Shown piece by piece: positions 10,571-17,899 of a stretch of 46,653 nucleotides of DNA. The position numbers and the translations under genes are program-made. Source of the stretch: Candidatus Thiopontia autotrophica (GTDB taxonomy: Bacteria; Pseudomonadota; Gammaproteobacteria; GCF-002020875); assembly GCA_014384675.1 (NCBI GenBank), contig JACNFK010000028.1:1-46653 (forward strand). Reading direction: 5' to 3'. How positions within the stretch are numbered: the stretch's first letter is position 1; each line of letters begins with the position of its first letter. A model generated the notes under the pieces. It was given only the letters and a program-made list of their open reading frames with translations, searched no databases and was not told where the DNA came from.

Positions 10571-11921
10571 CCAACACCTCTGACAGTCTGCCAACCGCCA
10601 TAACTTCCAACCCTTTAATGGGGGTTCTTGGGCTATTGGCTTGCGGGATTATCGCTCGGGTAAAACCATGCTTGGCCGCCTCTTTAAGCCTCTCCTCTCC
10701 TCCCGGCACAGGACGCACTTCACCAACCAGGCCAACCTCGCCAAAGACAATTGTCCCCTCCGGTAACGGCCTGTTCTGCAGGCTGGATATAATCGACAGC
10801 ACAACAGCAAGATCTGCTGCCGGCTCGGTGACTCTTACTCCGCCAACAACATTTACAAATACATCCTGATCATAGCTGACAACTCCACCATGTCTGTGCA
10901 GTACAGCCAGTAACATTGCCAGACGATTATGCTCAAGACCGATAGAGACCCTTCTGGGGTTGGATAGGTGGCTCTCATCTACCAGCGCCTGCAACTCAAC
11001 CAACAGGGGGCGCGTCCCCTCCATAGTGACCAGTGTCACCGTACCCGCGACCGGAGAGTCATGACGAGAGAGAAAAATGGCAGAGGGGTTTGAAACCTCC
11101 TTCAGCCCGGTCTCTGTCATTGCAAAGACCCCCAGTTCATTTACCGCACCAAAACGGTTTTTAATAGCCCTGATCACCCGGTAACGACTTCCACTCTCCC
11201 CCTCGAAATAGAGAACAGTATCGACCATATGCTCCAGTACTCGTGGGCCTGCCAGGCTACCATCTTTGGTTACATGACCCACAAGAAATATGGATGTCCC
11301 TGTCTGTTTGGCATAACGTACCAGCCTCGCTGTACTCTCTCTCACCTGTGCCACTGATCCTGGTGCAGACGTCAGATCTTCAGTATAGATTGTCTGAATT
11401 GAGTCGATGACCAGTACCTTTGGATGGAGCGACTGGGATACCTCTATAATCTGTTCAGCCTGTGTCTCAGTCAGCAGGTCGAGCTTTGATGGATCCACCC
11501 CCAAGCGTTGCGCCCGCATGGATATCTGTCTGGCTGACTCCTCTCCCGTCACATAGAGAACCGGTATCTCCGTAGCCAGTTTCGCCATAATCTGCAGCAA
11601 CAGGGTAGACTTTCCAATCCCTGGGTCACCTCCAATCAGCACTACAGATCCATGAACCATGCCCCCACCAAGCACCCTGTCCATCTCGGTGATTCCTGTT
11701 GAGCTCAAAGCATCAGTTGCAGTTTCAACCTCAGACAGATTAACTATCTTTGCACGCTCTCCAGCATATCCGGCAAAACGTCCTCCGCTCTCCTTACCGG
11801 ATGAGGAAACCGCCATCTCGGTCAGGCAGTTCCACCCCTTGCAGGTAGCACACTGCCCTGCCCACTTGGGAGAGACATCACCACACTCTGTACAGACAAA
11901 TTCAACTTTGCTCTTTACCAC
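10560..11921 (-). CDS. radA: DNA repair protein RadA
   Basis: RadA drives branch migration of recombination intermediates. The 453-residue protein has an N-terminal C4 zinc finger (CTEC...CATC), a RecA-like ATPase with Walker A GGDPGIGKST near residue 92, the RadA-specific KNRFG motif near 253 and a Lon-like C-terminal domain. The start is a GTG at 11919-11921 just before VKSKVEFVCTEC. It is the last gene of dnaB-alr-radA, 3 bp after alr. Confidence 0.95.
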   Translation of the reverse strand: MVKSKVEFVCTECGDVSPKWAGQCATCKGWNCLTEMAVSSSGKESGGRFAGYAGERAKIVNLSEVETATDALSSTGITEMDRVLGGGMVHGSVVLIGGDPGIGKSTLLLQIMAKLATEIPVLYVTGEESARQISMRAQRLGVDPSKLDLLTETQAEQIIEVSQSLHPKVLVIDSIQTIYTEDLTSAPGSVAQVRESTARLVRYAKQTGTSIFLVGHVTKDGSLAGPRVLEHMVDTVLYFEGESGSRYRVIRAIKNRFGAVNELGVFAMTETGLKEVSNPSAIFLSRHDSPVAGTVTLVTMEGTRPLLVELQALVDESHLSNPRRVSIGLEHNRLAMLLAVLHRHGGVVSYDQDVFVNVVGGVRVTEPAADLAVVLSIISSLQNRPLPEGTIVFGEVGLVGEVRPVPGGEERLKEAAKHGFTRAIIPQANSPRTPIKGLEVMAVGRLSEVLASL

Positions 11922-11924
11922 AGA

Positions 11925-13001
11925 CTATCCCTCCTCTCGTCTGACCCTTGAGGTTAACTGACAAAGCAACTCATAAGAGATGGTGTCTGCCTTATCTGCA
12001 ATCTCCTCTATCGGCAATCCATCTCCCCACAATATTGCCCGATCACCAACCATCGCATCTGGCACCTCTGTCAGATCTACAGTTATCATATCCATGGATA
12101 CTCTACCCACAAGAGGGACCCTCTGATCCCTGATCAACACTGGAGTACCCGTGGGCAGAGAACGGGGATAGCCATGACCATAGCCAATGGCAACCACCCC
12201 AATACTCATATCTTCCGGCGCACACCAGGTGGAGCCATAACCAACACAATCTCCCCTCTGCAACTTTTTGACAGCAATCAGCGGGGCCTTTAGTGTCATG
12301 ACCGGCTTCAGACCAATAGAGTCTGCACTCTGTTGAGAAAATGGCGAGCCTCCATACAACATGATTCCCGGACGCACAAAGTCATAATGGGTGCTGTTGT
12401 CAGAGAGCAGGGCTGCAGAATTTGCCATGCTACGCCTGATATCAAGCTGTTGGCCTGATGTCTCGAACAACTCTTGTTGCTGCTGATTCATCTTATGATC
12501 TGGCTTATCGGCATTGGCAAAATGGGAGATCAGAACCAATTGATCAACACATGAACTCTCTTCCATAAGTGGTAACAACTGATCCACCCGCTGCGGATAA
12601 AACCCAAGACGGTGCATTCCGCTATCCACCTTTAACCACACCACCAATGAGCGCTTCAGGTGTGTGGATTTCAGCAGACTCCACTGCTCTTTCGAATGCA
12701 CTACCGTCTGCAAATCAAGCTGAGAGGCAGCATGCAGCTCCTCCTCCCCTTCAAACCCCTCAAGCAACAGGATAGGCTTCTGAACTCCGGCACTCCTCAG
12801 CTGAACCGCCTCATCCAGGCACCCAACAGCAAACATGTCTGCCTGATATAGAGCATGAGCAACCGTTAACAATCCATGTCCATATCCATTAGCCTTGATT
12901 ACAGCAACAACCTGGGTCTGGTCTGAAACTCTATCTCTTGCCTGTTGCAGATTATGTCGAAGCGCCTCCAGATTAATGGTGGCGGTAACCTGACGACTCA
13001 T
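11925..13001 (-). CDS. alr: Alanine racemase
   Basis: This PLP enzyme makes D-alanine for peptidoglycan. The 358-residue protein has the PLP lysine K36 in AVIKANGYGHG and the catalytic tyrosine context VGYGSTW in the C-terminal barrel domain. The substrate-binding region VSMDMITVDLT is present. The start overlaps the dnaB stop by 4 bp (ATGA), so it is probably translated with dnaB. Confidence 0.95.
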   Translation of the reverse strand: MSRQVTATINLEALRHNLQQARDRVSDQTQVVAVIKANGYGHGLLTVAHALYQADMFAVGCLDEAVQLRSAGVQKPILLLEGFEGEEELHAASQLDLQTVVHSKEQWSLLKSTHLKRSLVVWLKVDSGMHRLGFYPQRVDQLLPLMEESSCVDQLVLISHFANADKPDHKMNQQQQELFETSGQQLDIRRSMANSAALLSDNSTHYDFVRPGIMLYGGSPFSQQSADSIGLKPVMTLKAPLIAVKKLQRGDCVGYGSTWCAPEDMSIGVVAIGYGHGYPRSLPTGTPVLIRDQRVPLVGRVSMDMITVDLTEVPDAMVGDRAILWGDGLPIEEIADKADTISYELLCQLTSRVRREEG

Positions 13002-14380
13002 TCGTGTGCGCCGGGATGGCTGGCCATGTAGGTAGGGGCAAGATTGTCGAAACGGGTATATTCCCCATGGAATGCAACTTTCACTGTGCCAATAGATCCA
13101 TGACGCTGTTTGCCCAGAATAATCTCTGCAGTCCCTCGATCCGGACTCTCCTCGTTGTATACCTCATCACGGTATATAAAGACGATAATATCTGCGTCCT
13201 GCTCGATAGAACCAGATTCACGAAGATCAGACATTACCGGACGACGGTTGGGACGTGACTCCAGTGAACGATTGAGCTGTGACAGCGCAATCACCGGGAT
13301 ATTCATCTCCTTTGCCATCGCCTTGAGAGAGCGGGATATTTCTGCAATCTCGGTTGCCCTGTTTTCCGAAGACGCCTTGCCAGAGCCCTGCATCAACTGC
13401 AGGTAGTCAATCACTACCAGATCAAGGCCATGGTTGCTGCGAGCAATTCTACGCACCCTGGAGCGCAACTCTGTAGATGTGAGAGCCGGAGTATCATCAA
13501 TAAAAATATTGCTGTCTTTCAGTTGATCAACAGCCTTTATCACATACTGCCAGTCATCATCATCCAGTTGTCCGGTACGAATCTTGTTTGCATTTACTCG
13601 TCCCAAAGAAGAGATAAGCCTGGTAGCCAACTGCTCACCGGACATCTCCATACTGAAAACTGCTACCGATGCCCCCCCTTTTACTGCAGCATTTTCTGCA
13701 ATATTCATTGCAAACGAGGTCTTACCCATTGCGGGGCGCCCTGCCACAATAATAAGATCAGATTTCTGCAGACCTGTTGTAATTCGATCAAAGTCAGAGA
13801 AGCCTGTAGCAATACCGGTAACCGCACCGCTCTTTGAGTTGTAAAGCTTGTCGATACGATCAACTGCACGTGTAAGCAGGGTCTGCATATCCTCAAACCC
13901 TTTCTGATTGCGACTCCCCTGTTCTGCAATCTGGAATATTGACTGCTCGGCCTGATCCAGAATTTCTGAGACCTTGCGTCCGTCAGTATTGAATGCAGAC
14001 TCCGCAATCTTGTTGGATGCTGTGACCAAACGGCGCAGAATCGAACGCTCTCTTACTATATCTGCATAGTGACGAATATTTGCTGCACTTGGGGTATTTT
14101 TTGCCAGTGTCCCAAGATATGCCAATCCACCTGCATTCTCAGCCTCATTCCTGCTCTCCAGCCACTCTGTCAATGTAATGACATCAAATGGCTTGTTGTC
14201 CTCTGCAAGACTGGAAATAGAGCGGAAGATCAGACGATGATCCTTGCGATAAAAATCCTCCTCCACCACTCTGTCAGAGACAATATCCCAGCTATTGTTA
14301 TCCAGCATCAATCCGCCAAGCACAGATTGCTCAGACTCAATATGTTGCGGGGGAACAGTTAGTGATGAAGAATCAGACAT
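12998..14380 (-). CDS. dnaB: Replicative DNA helicase DnaB
   Basis: DnaB is the hexameric 5'-3' helicase of the replication fork. The 460-residue protein has the N-terminal collar domain (PPQHIESEQSVLGGLML), a linker helix and the RecA-like domain with Walker A GRPAMGKTS near residue 210 and Walker B VVIDYLQLM. No intein interrupts the motifs. It lies between rplI and alr as in many gammaproteobacteria. Confidence 0.97.
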   Translation of the reverse strand: MSDSSSLTVPPQHIESEQSVLGGLMLDNNSWDIVSDRVVEEDFYRKDHRLIFRSISSLAEDNKPFDVITLTEWLESRNEAENAGGLAYLGTLAKNTPSAANIRHYADIVRERSILRRLVTASNKIAESAFNTDGRKVSEILDQAEQSIFQIAEQGSRNQKGFEDMQTLLTRAVDRIDKLYNSKSGAVTGIATGFSDFDRITTGLQKSDLIIVAGRPAMGKTSFAMNIAENAAVKGGASVAVFSMEMSGEQLATRLISSLGRVNANKIRTGQLDDDDWQYVIKAVDQLKDSNIFIDDTPALTSTELRSRVRRIARSNHGLDLVVIDYLQLMQGSGKASSENRATEIAEISRSLKAMAKEMNIPVIALSQLNRSLESRPNRRPVMSDLRESGSIEQDADIIVFIYRDEVYNEESPDRGTAEIILGKQRHGSIGTVKVAFHGEYTRFDNLAPTYMASHPGAHE

Positions 14381-14447
14381 GGCTGGTTAGGATAATCCAG
14401 AACTGAAAACAATTCGACCATTAAACGGACAAAATATGAATACCAGA

Positions 14448-14484
14448 CAAAAAAATAGCCCTCACACAAACGTGCAAGGGCTAT
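14448..14484 (-). terminator. Rho-independent terminator after rplI
   Basis: On the minus strand a perfect 8-bp stem ATAGCCCT/AGGGCTAT is followed by seven T residues, 50 bp past the rplI stop and before dnaB. It should end most rpsF-rpsR-DUF2232-rplI transcripts. Confidence 0.88.
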
Positions 14485-14533
14485 CTTGATTCAATAGCCG
14501 CACAACAACGTGCAACCTGTTGAAGACAAAGAA

Positions 14534-14983
14534 TTACTCTTCAGCAACAATAACCACGACTACATCACAGCTAACATCTGTATGCAGCTGAATTGTAACC
14601 TCATGATCACCCAGCTCACGCAGTGGGCCGTCAGGGAGACGAACTTCGCTCTTCAACACCTCAACTCCAGCATCGGTGATGGCTTTTGAAATCTCGGCTC
14701 CAGTTACAGAGCCAAATAGCTTTCCTTCCTCACCAGCCTGATGAGCAATCTCCAATTTAACCGTAGCAATCTGGTCAGCACGAGCCTGTGCCGCAGCCAG
14801 TGTCTCGGCAGCAAGACTCTCCAGCTCTGCACGACGCTCTTCAAACTCTTTCAGGTTTTCCGGGGTTGCCGACTTTGCCTTCCCTTGAGGGAGAAGAAAA
14901 TTACGAGCATATCCAGGTTTGACTGAGACCTTGTCCCCGAGATCACCCAGGTTAGCCACTTTTTCAAGCAGGATCACATCCAT
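14534..14983 (-). CDS. rplI: 50S ribosomal protein L9
   Basis: The 149-residue protein begins [19 protein letters not shown] and has the conserved [14 protein letters not shown] block, the long connecting helix (about 41-75) and the C-terminal rRNA-binding domain. Length equals E. coli L9. It is the last gene of the rpsF operon and is followed by a strong terminator. Confidence 0.97.
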   Translation of the reverse strand: MDVILLEKVANLGDLGDKVSVKPGYARNFLLPQGKAKSATPENLKEFEERRAELESLAAETLAAAQARADQIATVKLEIAHQAGEEGKLFGSVTGAEISKAITDAGVEVLKSEVRLPDGPLRELGDHEVTIQLHTDVSCDVVVVIVAEE

Positions 14984-15067
14984 TTAAGTTTCCTTTTTAT
15001 ATCTACAGACTCTCTTTGAAAATGGCAGAGAATCACGCCATAAAATAAAATTTTCAACAGCCACCTA

Positions 15068-15958
15068 CTACGCTGCAAACTGTTTACGATAATTAACCCA
15101 TGTATCGGTTACACCAACCATCGTCACAACAAATCCCAGCGGGGTAAACAGTGTTAACAGATAGAGTGCTGTAATCCACCCCTTCCGTTTTGTCCTCATC
15201 TCCAGCAATGCATGAGCTACTGCAAGCCCTTGCACCATAAATAGGGTCATCCAGATCTGCATAAGATCCGGCACAATACTTGGAACTGCATCACCCATCA
15301 ACATCCCGGGCAACATTACTGCCAACCCAAGAAGCACAGAATTCTTTCCCAGCTGTAGCGCCAGAAACTCCTGCTTCAAACCACCAGGATTGTATAGCAT
15401 CGCCTGCCAACCACGCGCAATCAACAGCATTGCAGTCAATCCCAGGAAAAATCCAGCAGCCAAAACTCCCGTCAATACCTCTGCCAGCTGTGGTTTTAAA
15501 AGTATCTCGACATCAGGGGCAACGGCTCTCTCCCCAGTGGCCTCAAAAAGATTCTGTACTGTCTCCTGCCACCATATCGCAGGATTTCCATCCACAAACA
15601 TATAAAATAGAAACAGAACAACCACCCCAAACAGAGCCGCAATCTGAAAAACAATCTTCAGAGAATTGGTGCCCTTCAAAACAGCAGCCAGAACCCAGAC
15701 AGGCAACCAGAACAGCGCCAATACACCAACTGTCACTGCATTATCGCCATTCAGGCTATTTACAGCCATGGCCAGGACTAAACCTCCAGCCAGCGTCAAC
15801 AGACCTTCGACTGCTCCTTGACGCAGGGTTACCAGACCAACTACTGCCCCGGTAAGATATCCAATTGGTGGCAACAATAGAGTTACAAAAGCCAGCATTG
15901 CAATCGTCCCCATCGCATGGAGACGACTACGCAGTACAAATTCAGCAAGTGCTCGCAT
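15068..15958 (-). CDS. DUF2232 family integral membrane protein
   Basis: The 296-residue, strongly hydrophobic protein has about eight predicted membrane segments and matches the DUF2232 (YybS-like) family in outline. In Pseudomonas and relatives a gene of this family lies between rpsR and rplI, as here. Function is unknown. The gap to rpsR is 160 bp and holds an inverted repeat (15992-16113). Family assignment is from context plus hydrophobic pattern. Confidence 0.8.
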   Translation of the reverse strand: MRALAEFVLRSRLHAMGTIAMLAFVTLLLPPIGYLTGAVVGLVTLRQGAVEGLLTLAGGLVLAMAVNSLNGDNAVTVGVLALFWLPVWVLAAVLKGTNSLKIVFQIAALFGVVVLFLFYMFVDGNPAIWWQETVQNLFEATGERAVAPDVEILLKPQLAEVLTGVLAAGFFLGLTAMLLIARGWQAMLYNPGGLKQEFLALQLGKNSVLLGLAVMLPGMLMGDAVPSIVPDLMQIWMTLFMVQGLAVAHALLEMRTKRKGWITALYLLTLFTPLGFVVTMVGVTDTWVNYRKQFAA

Positions 15959-15991
15959 AGCTTAAATGCGTTTACCCTAACAGTGATTATT

Positions 15992-16113
15992 CAGGTTGCC
16001 CCTGTACGTATTCAAGACAAGGCCAAAAACGTCAATTTACAAGTGCACCCAAGGGCATCAAGATAAATGATCATTTTTTAACACTGTCATGGAGGCGTAC
16101 AGTGGGTTACCTG
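15992..16113. repeat. Imperfect inverted repeat filling the rpsR-DUF2232 gap
   Basis: The left arm at 15992-16008 and the right arm at 16096-16113 pair at 15 of 17 positions with one bulge. Both contain CTGTACG or its complement. The 122-bp unit ends 5 bp from the rpsR stop. It may be a small MITE-like insertion or a long-range RNA hairpin. A 12-bp palindrome AAATGATCATTT lies inside. Confidence 0.5.
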
Positions 16114-16118
16114 TATGA

Positions 16119-16349
16119 TCAGCGGTCGTGGGCGTCCGAGTATGGTAACAACGCCAAAAAACGGGCGCGCTTAATCTCTGTTGCCAGCTGACGCTGATAA
16201 CGTGACTTTGTTCCAGTAATTCTTGATGGGATGATAGCTCCGGTCTCGGAGATAAAGTCCTTCAAAAGTTCAACATCCTTATAGTCGATTGCTGGTGCAT
16301 CTTTCATGCTGAATCGACAAAATTTTCTTCTACGAAAATAGCGTGCCAT
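16119..16349 (-). CDS. rpsR: 30S ribosomal protein S18
   Basis: The 76-residue protein has the S18 signature: [42 protein letters not shown] compressed into the usual central block, then [26 protein letters not shown]18 pairs with S6 in the 30S platform. It follows rpsF by 41 bp. Confidence 0.97.
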   Translation of the reverse strand: MARYFRRRKFCRFSMKDAPAIDYKDVELLKDFISETGAIIPSRITGTKSRYQRQLATEIKRARFLALLPYSDAHDR

Positions 16350-16390
16350 TTTTAATCTCGCTTATAAATATTTATGGTTAATCAGAACGA

Positions 16391-16855
16391 CTAGGCCTCA
16401 GTGGCCTCAGTCTCTGCTGGTGCGTCGGCCTCTGAAGATTTCTCTGCTGTAGCAGCAGGAGCATCTGTAGATGCTGCTCTATCATCACGGCGTTCTCTGC
16501 GTGAATCATCCCTATCCTTGCGGCTGGACTCCTTCTCTTTCGCAGTCATCATTGCAGATTGACCCTCAGGAACACCCTTCATGGAAAGCACCTGGCTACG
16601 GATCACAGCATCATTGAACTTGAATAGCCCGGATAGTTCGTTCAATGCAGCAATTGTGCACTCGACGTTCATCAGCACGTAGTGGGCCTTGTGAATCTTG
16701 TTGATAGAGTATGCCAACTGACGGCGTCCCCAATCCTCAAGACGATGGATCTTGCCACCATCACCCTCAATTACAGAGCGATAGCGTTCTACCATCGTCT
16801 CCACCTGATCACTCTGGTCTGGGTGGACCATAAATACGATTTCGTAATGTTTCAT
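16391..16855 (-). CDS. rpsF: 30S ribosomal protein S6
   Basis: The N-terminal 100 residues are S6 ([39 protein letters not shown]). The remaining part is an extended low-complexity tail of Arg/Asp then Ala/Glu repeats, giving 154 residues against about 131-135 in E. coli. An acidic S6 tail is normal and in E. coli receives glutamates through RimK. This one is longer and starts with a charged [15 protein letters not shown] section. First gene of its operon. Confidence 0.96.
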   Translation of the reverse strand: MKHYEIVFMVHPDQSDQVETMVERYRSVIEGDGGKIHRLEDWGRRQLAYSINKIHKAHYVLMNVECTIAALNELSGLFKFNDAVIRSQVLSMKGVPEGQSAMMTAKEKESSRKDRDDSRRERRDDRAASTDAPAATAEKSSEADAPAETEATEA

Positions 16856-16874
16856 TTTTCAATGTCCCCTTATG

Positions 16875-16910
16875 GATAAAAAAGCCTGATATGAGATCGT
16901 TGACTCATAT
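16875..16910 (-). promoter_or_regulatory. Hairpin with U-run in the rpsF leader
   Basis: In the minus-strand leader a perfect 7-bp stem ATATGAG/CTCATAT (16910-16889) is followed by CAGGCTTTTTTATCC. It lies between the promoter at 16963-16991 and the rpsF start. S6-S18 is known to bind and repress its own leader in several bacteria, so this could be an autoregulatory or attenuating element. I have not matched it to that RNA family. Confidence 0.45.
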
Positions 16911-16962
16911 GCAAGCAAGGAGGAATCACCAAAAGCATGGCTCCTGACGATTCGGAGCGCGC

Positions 16963-16991
16963 ATTATACTGATACAACGGATGATAATCAA
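16963..16991 (-). promoter_or_regulatory. Sigma-70 promoter of the rpsF operon
   Basis: On the minus strand, TTGATT (16991-16986) is separated by exactly 17 bp from a perfect TATAAT (16968-16963), about 108 bp upstream of rpsF. The -35 overlaps the rlmB stop codon. Confidence 0.8.
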
Positions 16992-17740
16992 CGTGATAAC
17001 ATGCGTTGGCGCACCGCCTCAAAAAGGGCAACTCCAGAGGCAACAGAGACATTCAGGCTGCTTACCTCACCAGCCATCGGTATCTTTACCAGTTGACTAC
17101 AATTCTCTTTGGTTAGACGCCTCATGCCTCCCCCCTCAGCACCCATAACCAGCACCAACGGGCCACCAAGATCAGCCTCATACAGAGAATCGGTAGCCTC
17201 ACCTGTAGCTCCAACAATCCACAATCCTCTATCTGCCAGACTCTTCAATAGGCGAGAGAGATTTGTAACCATCACAAAAGGGAGAGATTCTACTGCACCA
17301 GATGCAACCTTGCGTACAACCGGGGTAATACCAACCGAGCGATCCTTGGGAACTACAACAGCATGAACTCCTGCAGCTTCGGCACTTCTCAGACATGCGC
17401 CCAGATTGTGAGGGTCGGTCACCCCATCAAGCATTAACAGAAATGGCGGCTCTGAGAGATTATCCAGCATCTCCTCCAACCAATTATCGTCATATATTTT
17501 CTGCTCTGTTTTTACTGCAACCTCAACCACCACACCCTGATGTACACCACCCTGAGCCAGTCTGTCCATCTCTCTTTTTGAAACTTTGCGTACAGATATT
17601 CCCTGACGTTTTGCCTGCTGCACCAGATCTTGAAGACGCCTGTCATGACGCCTCTCGTCCACCAACAACTGGTCACCCTTCCGCGCCTGCCCTGACTTTA
17701 GCCAACCACGAACTGCATGGATACCGAAGATCTGCTCCAT
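16988..17740 (-). CDS. rlmB: 23S rRNA (guanosine2251-2'-O)-methyltransferase RlmB
   Basis: The start chosen is the ATG at 17738-17740 (MEQIFGIHAVRGWLKSG), giving 250 residues, close to E. coli RlmB (243). The longer open frame upstream runs through a repeat element and looks non-coding. SpoU motifs are present: GVTDPHNLGACLRSAEAAG, VMGAEGGGMRRL and IPMAGEVSSLNVSVASGVAL. The N-terminal substrate-binding domain covers about 1-75. A repeat element ends 2 bp upstream of this ATG and provides the likely AGAGG ribosome site. Confidence 0.95.
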   Translation of the reverse strand: MEQIFGIHAVRGWLKSGQARKGDQLLVDERRHDRRLQDLVQQAKRQGISVRKVSKREMDRLAQGGVHQGVVVEVAVKTEQKIYDDNWLEEMLDNLSEPPFLLMLDGVTDPHNLGACLRSAEAAGVHAVVVPKDRSVGITPVVRKVASGAVESLPFVMVTNLSRLLKSLADRGLWIVGATGEATDSLYEADLGGPLVLVMGAEGGGMRRLTKENCSQLVKIPMAGEVSSLNVSVASGVALFEAVRQRMLSR

Positions 17741-17742
17741 TA

Positions 17743-17899
17743 TTAAGTAACCTCTGAAAAAGATTAATGGGATGGGGGTTTGGGGGAATGGCTCTACAGG
17801 TGTTATTGTAACATACTGAACCATAACCCTTCCCTCATAGGATAACTTGTGAGGGAGATCTGATTGGGTCACGAAGTGACTTAATCAGAGGTTCCTTAA
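17743..17899. mobile_element. MITE-like element of 157 bp between rnr and rlmB
   Basis: The ends TTAAGTAACCTCTGA (17743-17757) and TCAGAGGTTCCTTAA (17885-17899) are inverted repeats matching at 14 of 15 positions. Internal hairpins CCCTCA/TGAGGG and GTCAC-GAA-GTGAC lie near the right end. There is no coding capacity. The right end holds the rnr stop codon and the left end the likely rlmB ribosome-binding site. Whether it is a transposon derivative or another kind of repeat needs copies elsewhere in the genome. Confidence 0.6.

Noticed and set aside
17741-17872. N-terminal extension of rlmB
   Set aside because: The 44 extra codons lie inside the MITE-like repeat. The ATG at 17740 gives the RlmB start.
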